The notes: generated by a model not told the origin, from the letters alone. A stretch of 10,280 bases of DNA from an uncultured Ruminococcus sp. (GCA_946055445.1 CAMGGF010000030.1:1-10280), one strand, 5' to 3'; shown: positions 1 to 6,817, numbered from the stretch's first letter. Program-made: numbers and translations.

Positions 1-55
1 ACTCCTGTTCGAGTTCTTTTAAGCCTTCAGCGGTTAACAAGGTTTCCTGTAACAT
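1..55 (-). CDS. greA: Transcription elongation factor GreA, N-terminal fragment (cut by window edge)
   Basis: Only the first 18 codons are inside the window. They read MLQETLLTAEGLKELEQE, which fits the opening of the GreA N-terminal coiled coil, where a Leu-Thr-x-Glu-Gly-Leu-x-x-Leu-x-x-Glu pattern is typical. GreA binds the RNA polymerase secondary channel and stimulates cleavage of backtracked transcripts; that role is family knowledge. The ATG at 55-53 is preceded by an AAAGGAG ribosome binding site at 72-66 with about 10 bases of spacing, and by a consensus promoter at 127-99, so it is transcribed separately from the upstream gene. Identity rests on a short stretch, so the call is good but not certain. 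The rest of the gene lies left of the window. Confidence 0.8.
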   Translation of the reverse strand, partial: MLQETLLTAEGLKELEQE

Positions 56-98
56 TCTGTATGTGCTCCTTTCGGTTTTTACATTTACACGGATAAAT

Positions 99-127
99 AT
101 TATAAGATACTTGGGGTGCAATGTCAA
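99..127 (-). promoter_or_regulatory. SigA-type consensus promoter for greA
   Basis: On the minus strand, TTGACA (127-122) and TATAAT (104-99) are separated by exactly 17 bases. Both hexamers match the vegetative sigma factor consensus at all six positions. The greA ATG follows about 44 bases downstream of the -10 box. The promoter lies just after the stop of the upstream gene, so greA can be expressed independently of the ftsEX operon. Confidence 0.88.
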
Positions 128-142
128 GATATTCCGCAGTTT

Positions 143-907
143 TTATGGGGATTTTACCGGCACAAATTTTGTATACTGCAAATCGCGCAAATCAAGCACA
201 TTACAGCACTCATACAATGCCGACGCATACAAAAATCGGTCAGTGTCCGCCGGGCGGCGCGTTTCGTATTCTGCGGGTAGTTCTATCCCCTCGCCTGCCA
301 AAACGGCTTTGCCGCCGCACAGTACCGTCATCGTACCGAGTTTGCCGTCAGCAGTCTTTAAGTAAGGCGAAAGCAAAACGGTACATGCATTTAACACACT
401 CGGGGTATCGCATACCACTGCGGAAAGCCCGACAGAGGACAGAATTTCATTTTGCACACCCGTATACTGTAACGGATTTTTGCAATATATGCTTACGGAC
501 TTTGCGAATGGAACAAATCTATGCACGGCTGTTTGGAACTGCGCGTCAGGGTCGAAAATACCGATTTCGGTATTACCAAACCGGTCGCGGTGTGCTTGTA
601 AAAAAGTGCAGGCGGTATTGACAAACAGCAGTGTCGGAAATATACGAGGCACAAACAGTTGTAACGGCGCTGATAAAGGCGGTCGATATGCGCCGCAAAA
701 AACAATGCGTTGTGCCGCCGCGCCGACCGCACGCGGCAAAAATGACAAGTCGGCGACGCCGAATTTGTCGGCACTTGTTGTCACCTTATAAAAAAATGCG
801 CCGCCGCGCACTGCAATTTTTTCTACGCACGGCTGCGGCGGTTTTGCAAAGAAACGGCGCAAAAAGGGCGGCGGAGCATACGGTTTAATTTCCAAAACGG
901 TAAACAA
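143..907 (-). CDS. Protein of unknown function, last gene of the ftsEX operon
   Basis: I do not recognise this protein. The best start is a TTG at 907, giving 254 residues, because a GAGGTGA ribosome binding site (919-913) sits 5 bases before it. The frame is open further to a GTG at 928, but that codon lacks a ribosome binding site, and a GTG at 916 lies inside the site. There is no signal peptide and no clear membrane segment. The N-terminal region is basic and Pro/Phe-rich. Residues about 137-183 show strand-helix-strand alternation (SVSIYC, then a helix, then SAVVCD) suggestive of a Rossmann-like fold, but no GxGxxG motif is visible. The protein has many Cys residues (an adjacent Cys-Cys near the C-terminus), without a clear metal-binding spacing. 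It follows the S41-like gene by 52 bases with no terminator between, so cotranscription with ftsE-ftsX is likely. It stops 15 bases before the greA promoter. That it is a real gene is likely from length, context and ribosome binding site; its function is unknown. Confidence 0.72.
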   Translation of the reverse strand: MFTVLEIKPYAPPPFLRRFFAKPPQPCVEKIAVRGGAFFYKVTTSADKFGVADLSFLPRAVGAAAQRIVFCGAYRPPLSAPLQLFVPRIFPTLLFVNTACTFLQAHRDRFGNTEIGIFDPDAQFQTAVHRFVPFAKSVSIYCKNPLQYTGVQNEILSSVGLSAVVCDTPSVLNACTVLLSPYLKTADGKLGTMTVLCGGKAVLAGEGIELPAEYETRRPADTDRFLYASALYECCNVLDLRDLQYTKFVPVKSP

Positions 908-912
908 AAAAA

Positions 913-919
913 TCACCTC
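913..919 (-). promoter_or_regulatory. Ribosome binding site that decides a TTG start
   Basis: GAGGTGA on the minus strand lies 5 bases upstream of the TTG at 907 and is the only good Shine-Dalgarno match near the 5' end of the unknown gene. It overlaps the alternative in-frame GTG at 916 and lies inside the longer version that begins at GTG 928. It therefore favours the 254-residue product. Confidence 0.6.
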
Positions 920-959
920 ACATACCACTTGTATGCAAGGCGATTGCTTTTTCTGCCAC

Positions 960-2174
960 TTATTCTCCGCTTGTTTCTCCGGTCAGCAGTACATATGCCT
1001 TTTGATACTGGTCATCATCAGACAGCGCAAGCAAAGGTAATTTGGTACGCTTTTCTCCGTTTAAAGACACTTCCGTATCCGGTGTTAAGCCGACTTTGTG
1101 ATACGATTCACTGATATACGGCCGCACAACCGCCGTAGTTAAAAGAATCGCCCCGCCGTCACTCAATGCAAACGCTTCCTGCATTGTGCCGTTCCCCGCC
1201 GTTTTTTCACCGACCAACTGTGCCTTGCCGTAATCACGCAAGTCACAGGCAAACAATTCCGCAGGCCCTGCCGTATCGGAATTGATCAGGACAATCATCG
1301 GCATAGAAATGCTCTCTGCTTCGGCGGTGAAGGTTTTACGCACAGACCCGTCTTTTGCCACAGCCGTTGCCAACGCGCCGCTGCCCTCGCTTGCCACAGG
1401 CACCAAAACATCCAGCGCGCTTGCCGCGTGTGTCACCAAACCGTTTGCCGTACCGCGTAAATCAAAAATCAAACCTGTCGCGCCTTGTTTTACAAGCGAG
1501 TCAACCGCTGTTTTCAGTTGCGATGCGGTTGTCGCATAAAAATCGGTAATTTTCAGGTATCCTACACTGCCGTTTAAACCGTAATAGACACTTTGCGCAG
1601 AATAGCCTTTCACGACGCTGACGGTTTTGCTCTCGTCTCCGCGCACATAGGTTACGGTCACCGTAGAAAGACGGTCACCCGTCAATTTTTTCAACAATTC
1701 CGTGTAGTTATATACCGAAACGGATTCTTCATCAATATGCGTGATTTTGTCGCCCTTTTGCAAACCGCTGATTGCCGCAGGAGAATTTTCGGAAACCTCG
1801 GCAACATAAATGGACATATCGGTGGGATTGTAAAATGCAATCACGCCGATTCCGATTTTTTTACCGTCCATTTCGTCCTTGTAGACGCTGTATTCCGCGG
1901 CGGTCAAATAGCGACTGTATTTGTCGCCCAAGCCCTCGGCATAACCGCCGGAAAGTTCGGCGTTCAACAGGCTGTCATTGATTTCGCCGTAATAATTGTT
2001 GCGGACAATATCGTCCAGTTCCGAAACGGCGGAATACAGTTTTGAACGGCTGGGCAAATCTTTAATAATGGAGTTATAGGTGCGCATCGTCAAAGACATT
2101 GTAATTGCGACAGTTGCCGCAACCGAAATAAAAATCAACGCGAGCGCAAGCCCCAAAGAAATCTTTTTGTTCAT
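960..2174 (-). CDS. S41 (CtpA/Prc-like) PDZ protein lacking the catalytic dyad, probable pseudoprotease
   Basis: This 404-residue protein has the layout of a carboxy-terminal processing protease: an N-terminal membrane anchor (about 5-27), an S41 N-terminal helical region (about 44-95, with GLGDKYSRYL), a PDZ domain (about 105-190, with GIGV and SPAAISGLQKGDKI), then the S41 core to about 365. The core aligns readily with Prc/CtpA: VLIN (295-298), an acidic E306, DYG (314-316), VGEKT (321-325), GTMQ (329-332). At the position of the catalytic serine there is Gly303, in TAGPAE where TASAAE or SASASE is usual. At the catalytic lysine, 25 residues later, there is Asn328, in AGNG where FGKG or YGKG is usual. 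The conserved DLRNNPGG motif reads DLRGTANG (238-245). The frame is intact, so this is not a decayed gene. Start ATG 2174 follows GGAAAGG by 11 bases, and the gene lies 28 bases after the M23 gene. I infer a non-proteolytic, membrane-anchored peptide-binding or scaffold role towards the cell-wall hydrolase. Confidence 0.9.
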   Translation of the reverse strand: MNKKISLGLALALIFISVAATVAITMSLTMRTYNSIIKDLPSRSKLYSAVSELDDIVRNNYYGEINDSLLNAELSGGYAEGLGDKYSRYLTAAEYSVYKDEMDGKKIGIGVIAFYNPTDMSIYVAEVSENSPAAISGLQKGDKITHIDEESVSVYNYTELLKKLTGDRLSTVTVTYVRGDESKTVSVVKGYSAQSVYYGLNGSVGYLKITDFYATTASQLKTAVDSLVKQGATGLIFDLRGTANGLVTHAASALDVLVPVASEGSGALATAVAKDGSVRKTFTAEAESISMPMIVLINSDTAGPAELFACDLRDYGKAQLVGEKTAGNGTMQEAFALSDGGAILLTTAVVRPYISESYHKVGLTPDTEVSLNGEKRTKLPLLALSDDDQYQKAYVLLTGETSGE

Positions 2175-2202
2175 AGGTTACAGTACCTTTCCATTTCGGT
2201 TT

Positions 2203-3504
2203 TTACGGCAGCCACGGCGCGGGATTGACGCGCGTGCCGTTTACCCAAACTTCGAAATGCAAATGCGCGCCCGCATGCGGGTTAGAAGCCGTTGGTTTGG
2301 GGCGGACATTGCCGGTGTTACCGACATAGGCAATCACTTGCCCCTGTTTTACGGTTTGCCCTTTTGAAACCAACATTTTACTGCAATGCGCATAGCGTGT
2401 ATACACACCGTTACCGTGGTTAATGTAGACGTTATAACCCCAACTTGAATGCATTTCCGCCGAATACACAACGCCGTCAGCCGCCGCGCGAATTTCTTTA
2501 CCGTAAGTGTTCCCGGTGGCGCCTGCCGTGGTAAAGTCAATACCCTTGTGCCCCGGGTAACCGTACCAGCCCGCCGAAATCACCACATTCGGATATTGCA
2601 AAGGACGAATCATACCTTTGGAAGAAACGGGATAATCGGACGGCCCGCTGTTGCTGATAGAGCCGCTACCGTTTTCCATTCCCGCGGACTGTTTGCGGTC
2701 ATATTCCTCTTTTTCGCGTTCAATCCGCGCAATTTCGTTTTTATACTCTGCGCTGTTTTCATCCAACTGATAAATATAGTTGTTTAGATTTTTCACCTTT
2801 TGTTCCAAAGAAGATTGTTTGGAGGCAATCGTATTCAGCGCCGCTTTTTGTTCCGCACGGTCAGCGGCAACCGAATCGCGTTCACTTTGCACGGCGGCCT
2901 GTTTTTCCGCAACCGCTTGTTTGTCGGCGTCCAATTTTTCTTTTGTTGCGTTCAAATCGTCAATATCCGCCTGCAAATCGGCAACCAACGCCGTGTCGTG
3001 ATCGGAAATGCGCTTAATCAATTCCAAACGGGTTAAAAAAGTTTCAAAATCTTTTGCACTCAAAAGAATTTCCAGCGTGGAGGTTTCCCCCGCCATATAT
3101 GCGGCGCGCAAGCGCTCGCTCAACACATCATATGTAGCGCTGATTTCTTGCTCTAACTCGGCTTGTTTTGCCTCTGCCGCATCAATTTCCGCCTGCAAAC
3201 TGTCCGCTTCTCTTTGATACTGCGCAATCAATGCATCTTTTTCTGCAATTTGCGAATTGAGTTGCGTAATTTTATCGTTATATACATCCATTTGCTCTTG
3301 CAAAAGGCTGATTTGCTCTTTGAGTTCCGACACGCTTTGCTCAGAGGCCTCTTTTTTGCTGTTCGCCGCCTCGATTTTTTCCTCTAACGCATCAATTTCC
3401 GCTTGAAAATCACGCTCGGCGCTGGCCGGGAATGAAACGGTGGAAATACAAACAGCGCATATCACAAAAACGCTGACAGCGCGCTGTAAAAACCGTTTAC
3501 TCAT
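2203..3504 (-). CDS. EnvC/PcsB-like murein hydrolase: signal peptide, coiled coil, M23 endopeptidase
   Basis: This secreted peptidoglycan hydrolase is the likely extracellular partner of FtsEX. With the ATG at 3504 it has 433 residues: a signal peptide ending near A29 (PASA then E), a long coiled coil (about 30-275) interrupted by the RAAYMAGETSTLEILL segment (about 133-148) typical of the FtsX-interacting coiled-coil family, a Ser/Gly/Asn-rich linker, and a LytM/M23 domain (about 295-433). The M23 metal ligands look complete: H319 and D323 in HKGID, H373 in YAH, and H414/H416 in HLH. It should thus be an active zinc endopeptidase, unlike E. coli EnvC, whose LytM domain is degenerate and acts through amidases. 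The GTG at 3516 is a poorer start because it abuts the GGGA site; ATG 3504 has AAGGGAG about 11 bases upstream. The start overlaps the ftsX stop by 8 bases, indicating translational coupling. Confidence 0.92.
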   Translation of the reverse strand: MSKRFLQRAVSVFVICAVCISTVSFPASAERDFQAEIDALEEKIEAANSKKEASEQSVSELKEQISLLQEQMDVYNDKITQLNSQIAEKDALIAQYQREADSLQAEIDAAEAKQAELEQEISATYDVLSERLRAAYMAGETSTLEILLSAKDFETFLTRLELIKRISDHDTALVADLQADIDDLNATKEKLDADKQAVAEKQAAVQSERDSVAADRAEQKAALNTIASKQSSLEQKVKNLNNYIYQLDENSAEYKNEIARIEREKEEYDRKQSAGMENGSGSISNSGPSDYPVSSKGMIRPLQYPNVVISAGWYGYPGHKGIDFTTAGATGNTYGKEIRAAADGVVYSAEMHSSWGYNVYINHGNGVYTRYAHCSKMLVSKGQTVKQGQVIAYVGNTGNVRPKPTASNPHAGAHLHFEVWVNGTRVNPAPWLP

Positions 3505-4411
3505 TGCTGACCACACTCCCTTGTTCTTTCAAATATTTGCTCATCGAAATCATACTGCCGATGCCGCCCGTAAAGACGCCGATACCCAAAAACACGCCCA
3601 AAATTTGCAAGGCATACTGTGTGAACGGCACCATATCGAACGCGAAACTCCGCAATAAATCGGAGAAAGACACCACAGCCAATTCATAAAGCCCCCACAG
3701 AACGCCGAGGGAGATCACCCCGGCTATAATACCGATAAGTACACCCTCCACCAAAAACGGCCAACGAATAAACCAATTTGTCGCACCGACGGCTTTCATA
3801 ATGTTAATCTCGAGTTTACGGCTGAACATCGTTATGCGAATTGTATTGGCAATAATAAACAGTGCGACCAAAAACAGCATTGCCACAAGACCGATGCTGA
3901 CAAAAGTCACCGCCCGACGCACGGACAGCAGTTTGCTTGCTAAATCACTGTTTTCGCGCACGGAACTGACATGCGGTAATGCTTTAATCTGTGCAACCGT
4001 TGCCGAAAACTGTTCCAAATCTTTTACAGTCACTTTGTAAGCATCCGGCAAAGGACTTTCCGCAAAGCCTTCATACACGGCGCTGTCGCCACCCATCGAC
4101 TCAATCTGCTTACGAAATGCATCGTCTTTCGGAATGAACTCACAGGTTTCGATGTTTTCGAGTTTTTGCAGTTCCACCCCAACGCTTGTGACGGTGAGGT
4201 CATCGCTTTCCATCTCCATATACACCATAACGACATTTTGCGATTCTACTTTGTCAAGCAAAACATCTATGTTGAAAAACGCCATTGCACCGACACCGAT
4301 AATAACAAGGCAGGCAAGCAATACCGTGACCGATGCCAAAGTCATTAAGCGGTTTACCCAAATGTTTCGAAATCCCTCACGGGTTAAATATTTTAAACTC
4401 GACCCTTTCAT
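3497..4411 (-). CDS. ftsX: Cell division ABC transporter permease FtsX
   Basis: FtsX is the membrane subunit of the FtsEX complex. It does not transport a known substrate but relays FtsE ATP hydrolysis to extracellular peptidoglycan hydrolases. The 304-residue protein has the expected topology: a short cytoplasmic N-terminus with EGFRNIWVNRLMT, TM1 (about 23-46), a large extracellular loop (about 47-168) that should bind the hydrolase coiled coil, then TM2 (about 170-190), TM3 (about 217-240) and TM4 (about 266-288). The RKLEINIMKAVGATNWFIRWPF segment (from residue 199) is the conserved cytoplasmic coupling region of this family. Length is normal for Gram-positive FtsX. ATG 4411 is preceded by a very strong GGAGGTGAT site at 5 bases, and its first bases overlap the ftsE stop (ATGA). 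Its 3' end overlaps the M23 gene by 8 bases. Confidence 0.95.
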   Translation of the reverse strand: MKGSSLKYLTREGFRNIWVNRLMTLASVTVLLACLVIIGVGAMAFFNIDVLLDKVESQNVVMVYMEMESDDLTVTSVGVELQKLENIETCEFIPKDDAFRKQIESMGGDSAVYEGFAESPLPDAYKVTVKDLEQFSATVAQIKALPHVSSVRENSDLASKLLSVRRAVTFVSIGLVAMLFLVALFIIANTIRITMFSRKLEINIMKAVGATNWFIRWPFLVEGVLIGIIAGVISLGVLWGLYELAVVSFSDLLRSFAFDMVPFTQYALQILGVFLGIGVFTGGIGSMISMSKYLKEQGSVVSNE

Positions 4412-5397
4412 TGTGCATCACCTCCGTTGTCGCTTTCGGAAAGATACACGGAATAGTCAATGTCATCCTCTGCAATATCCGAATCGTCCAAACCGTAATT
4501 CTGCATAAAATCTTCTAATTCCATATCCTCATTTGGCTGAAAATAGAACGATGTTTTGCGGCTCTGTGCTACATATTCGTCGGAAAGCACCGCCGCTTTC
4601 GCCGGTGAAACGGCAGGTGCCGACACTGCGGTAGTAGTTTCAGATGCCGCGCTTTGTTCACCGGGCTCGACAGGTGCCGCCTGTGTCGGATAGTTTTTCT
4701 CGATTACGGTATAATCATCAGGCAGTTTGTCCGTATCGTTGGTATCGGAAACCACACAGCCCTCTTCAATCGTAATTACGCGGTGGTGGAAATGGCGCAC
4801 CAAGTTATGCTCGTGCGTGACCATCACCACGGTGGTACCGTTTGCGTTGATATGGTTTAACAAATCCACAATTTCATAAGACATTTCGGGGTCGATATTC
4901 CCCGTCGGCTCATCGGCGATTAAGATGCCCGCGTTGTTGACAAGCGCACGCGCGAGTGCGACGCGCTGCTGCTCCCCGCCCGAAAGTTGTGTCGGCAGTT
5001 GGCGCGCTTTGGAAGTCAACCCCACCAAACTCAAAATATAGGGCACGCGTTTGCGGATTTCTTTTTCCTTGGCACCAATAACACGCATGGCAAACGCGAC
5101 ATTATCAAACACTGACATTGTCGGAATCAAACGGAAATCCTGAAATACGATGCCCATTGTGCGTCGCAACATCGGAATTTCCTTTTTCTTCATTGTATTC
5201 AAATTGAAACCGTTAATCTGCACCGTGCCGCTGTTGGCAACCTGCTCGCGCATAATCAGTTTCAAAAATGTACTTTTGCCCGCACCCGAAGAACCGACGA
5301 TGAAAACAAATTCGCCGTCTTCAATGCGTATGCTGACGTTGCGAAGTGCTTCGGTGCCGTTGTCATATGTCTTGGAAACATTTTTAAATTCAATCAC
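4408..5397 (-). CDS. ftsE: Cell division ATP-binding protein FtsE with an unusual C-terminal extension
   Basis: FtsE is the cytoplasmic ATPase that drives FtsX. All ABC motifs are present: Walker A GSSGAGKST (35-43), Q-loop Gln86 in FQDF, signature LSGGEQQR (138-145), Walker B ILIADEP (158-164) and the switch His195. The ATPase core ends near residue 230, the usual full length of FtsE, but the reading frame continues to 329. The extra part is a Pro/Ala/Thr/Ser-rich linker (about 237-270), an intermediate stretch (271-287) and an acidic tail: residues 288-329 hold about 15 Asp/Glu and no Lys/Arg. The start is GTG 5397, with a GGAAGG site about 8 bases upstream; an upstream ATG in the same region is closed by a TAG. 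The stop shares ATGA with the ftsX start. It is first in the operon, behind the promoter at 5538-5509 and a structured leader. Confidence 0.95.
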   Translation of the reverse strand: MIEFKNVSKTYDNGTEALRNVSIRIEDGEFVFIVGSSGAGKSTFLKLIMREQVANSGTVQINGFNLNTMKKKEIPMLRRTMGIVFQDFRLIPTMSVFDNVAFAMRVIGAKEKEIRKRVPYILSLVGLTSKARQLPTQLSGGEQQRVALARALVNNAGILIADEPTGNIDPEMSYEIVDLLNHINANGTTVVMVTHEHNLVRHFHHRVITIEEGCVVSDTNDTDKLPDDYTVIEKNYPTQAAPVEPGEQSAASETTTAVSAPAVSPAKAAVLSDEYVAQSRKTSFYFQPNEDMELEDFMQNYGLDDSDIAEDDIDYSVYLSESDNGGDAQ

Positions 5398-5418
5398 GAT
5401 TGCTACCTTCCCTTGCCC

Positions 5419-5441
5419 ATAGATACATCACACGAATCTAT
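5419..5441 (-). promoter_or_regulatory. Second hairpin in the ftsE leader RNA
   Basis: In the leader transcript, ATAGAT (5441-5436) can pair with ATCTAT (5424-5419) around an 11-base loop that contains GTGTG. It lies just upstream of the ftsE Shine-Dalgarno region (about 5410-5405), so it could influence access of ribosomes. The TTCGTGTG motif at 5436-5429 also occurs in the first leader hairpin (5493-5486). The stem is short and A/T-rich, so this could be chance. Confidence 0.3.
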
Positions 5442-5461
5442 CAAAAAGAACGCTGTTTCAT

Positions 5462-5504
5462 AAAAATCGGCGGTAAAACTTCGCGCACACGAAATTCTAC
5501 CGCC
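5462..5504 (-). promoter_or_regulatory. Strong hairpin with U-tract at the 5' end of the ftsE transcript
   Basis: On the minus strand the arms 5504-5490 and 5483-5469 form 15 consecutive pairs in RNA, beginning GGCGGUA/UACCGCC, with a 6-base loop. Two of the pairs are G-U wobbles, so the stem is unbroken only in the minus-strand transcript; the plus-strand transcript would have two A-C mismatches. GA and then five Us follow (5466-5462). The base of the stem coincides with the start site predicted from the -10 box at 5514-5509. It may be a 5' stabilising stem-loop, an attenuator, or a terminator for read-through from the upstream regulator gene. Confidence 0.6.
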
Positions 5505-5508
5505 TAAC

Positions 5509-5538
5509 ATTATAGCATAAATTTGTCGATTTTGTAAC
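5509..5538 (-). promoter_or_regulatory. Extended -10 promoter for the ftsE-ftsX operon
   Basis: TGCTATAAT (5517-5509, minus strand) is a full extended -10 element with a perfect TATAAT. A weak -35 such as GTTACA (5538-5533, 18-base spacer) is available, and an extended -10 tolerates a poor -35. The predicted start is near 5502, giving a leader of about 105 bases before the ftsE GTG. Confidence 0.75.
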
Positions 5539-5610
5539 CGTTTTGTAAGTGTTTTCAAGAATTCTGTACTTTTCACAAAAAGAAGCGTAGCATCTGTGCA
5601 ATTTACACAG

Positions 5611-5640
5611 AAAAAACGCAATATTTTGTGAACAAATTGC
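5611..5640 (-). terminator. Probable Rho-independent terminator after the CdaR-type regulator
   Basis: About 25 bases after the regulator stop, GCAATTTG (5640-5633) pairs with CAAA and TTGC (ending at 5618), leaving a small bulge and a 4-base loop. G and then six Ts (5616-5611) follow. A second small inverted repeat (CTGTG/CACAG, 5610-5594) comes right after. The stem is AT-rich and of modest strength, but the position and T-run fit a terminator. Confidence 0.5.
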
Positions 5641-5665
5641 AAACACACGGCATAAATTGTATAGT

Positions 5666-6751
5666 TTAATACTTCACAGGGTTGGAGTCCAAGTACTTTT
5701 TAACCATCAGCGCCACTTTAAACACAATGGCATCATCAAACTCGCGCAAATCCAAGCCCGTGAGTTTTTTGATTTTTTCCAATCTGTAAACCAGCGTATT
5801 TCTGTGGACAAACAGTTTTCGAGAGGTTTCGGAAACATTCAGGTTATTTTCAAAGAATTTTTGAATGGTAAAGAGCGTTTCCTGGTCCAAAGACTCAATG
5901 GAGCCGCGCTTAAAAACTTCTTTTAAGAACATTTCGCAAAGCGTAGTGGGCAACTGATAAATCAAACGCGCAATGCCGAGGTTATCATAACTGACAATGG
6001 TTTTTTCGGTGTCAAACACTTTGCCCACTTCCAAAGCCACCTGCGCTTCACGGAAAGAACGCGCCAAATCTTTAATGCCTTCCACCGTGGTGCCGATGCC
6101 GACCAATACGTGAGAATAAAACTCCGCGCCGAGGCTGTCGGAAATAGAACGCGCCAGTTTTTCCAAATCTTTGGTTTCGATATTGGGTTTCACTTCTTTA
6201 ATCAGCGCGATATCGGTTTCGTTCAAATTGATAACGAAATCCTTATTTTTGTCAGGGAACAGATTTTGAATAACATCAAACACGGACACATTCACATTTT
6301 CCGTAATGCGAATCAAAACAACTACGCGGGTAACATCGTTGTTAAAACGAAGTTCGCGCGCTTTTAAATAAATATCACCGGGCAAAATATTGTCCAGAAT
6401 AATATTTTTAATGAAATTGCCGCGGTCATATTTTTCATCGTAATACTGTTTAATTCCGGAGAGAGAAACTGCCATAACCGCCGAATATTTTAAAGCGAGG
6501 TCATCGTCCCCTTCCACAAAAACTGCGTATTCGGGGTGCATATGCGAGCCGAAGGCTTTATAGGCAAAACCGTTTACCGTTAAAGGCTCTGTACTTTGGA
6601 ATGCCGCGTTGACTTCCGGCGAAAGCACCTCGCCGATTCTGCCGAGTTCACTGCAGGAAATGATGGTGCCGGTTTCGTCAATTACGCCGATGGTTCTGTC
6701 CACCGCATCTGTCATTTGATGAACGATTGCCTGAAAAAGTCTGTTGGACAT
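5666..6751 (-). CDS. CdaR/PucR-family transcriptional regulator
   Basis: This 361-residue protein has the architecture of the sugar-diacid-regulator (CdaR) and PucR family. The N-terminal part (about 1-110, starting RLFQAIVHQMTDAVDRTIGVIDETG) resembles the diacid recognition or sensor domain. The middle (about 130-270) is the degenerate GGDEF-like region with GVGxT-like and LARSFREAQVALEVG sequences. The C-terminus (about 290-350) is the helix-turn-helix, with NVSETSRKLFVHRNTLVYRLEKI followed by LTGLDLREFDDAIVFKVALM, which is diagnostic of the family. Many members activate carbon or purine catabolism genes, but no such gene is adjacent. It sits between the tandem zinc-domain pair and ftsEX, all on one strand, so its targets cannot be inferred. 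ATG 6751 follows GGAGGGAT (6765-6758) by 6 bases. Its own promoter lies at 6834-6806. Confidence 0.88.
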   Translation of the reverse strand: MSNRLFQAIVHQMTDAVDRTIGVIDETGTIISCSELGRIGEVLSPEVNAAFQSTEPLTVNGFAYKAFGSHMHPEYAVFVEGDDDLALKYSAVMAVSLSGIKQYYDEKYDRGNFIKNIILDNILPGDIYLKARELRFNNDVTRVVVLIRITENVNVSVFDVIQNLFPDKNKDFVINLNETDIALIKEVKPNIETKDLEKLARSISDSLGAEFYSHVLVGIGTTVEGIKDLARSFREAQVALEVGKVFDTEKTIVSYDNLGIARLIYQLPTTLCEMFLKEVFKRGSIESLDQETLFTIQKFFENNLNVSETSRKLFVHRNTLVYRLEKIKKLTGLDLREFDDAIVFKVALMVKKYLDSNPVKY

Positions 6752-6773
6752 AGGTTCATCCCTCCAATAGTGT

Positions 6774-6817
6774 TTTTATACAATATGACAATTCATTTAC
6801 TATGTATTTTACACAAT
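6774..6817 (-). repeat. Direct repeat ATTGTRTAAAA in the regulator's 5' region, possible operator
   Basis: On the minus strand ATTGTGTAAAA (6817-6807) and ATTGTATAAAA (6784-6774) match at 10 of 11 positions, and their starts are 33 bases apart, about three helical turns. The first copy overlaps the proposed -10 box and the second lies in the untranslated leader. This would suit autoregulation by the CdaR-type protein, but AT-rich background makes chance plausible. Confidence 0.35.

Noticed and set aside
121..621. Plus-strand open frame of 166 codons opposite the unknown gene at 143-907, which could have been the real gene there.
   Set aside because: It begins inside the greA promoter, lacks a ribosome binding site, and its translation is rich in Arg, Cys and His, as is typical of antisense frames. 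The minus-strand frame has a ribosome binding site and operon context.
5403..5648. Minus-strand open frame of 81 codons across the gap between the regulator and ftsE.
   Set aside because: It runs through the terminator, the promoter and the leader hairpin. No ribosome binding site precedes its starts, and the composition is not protein-like.
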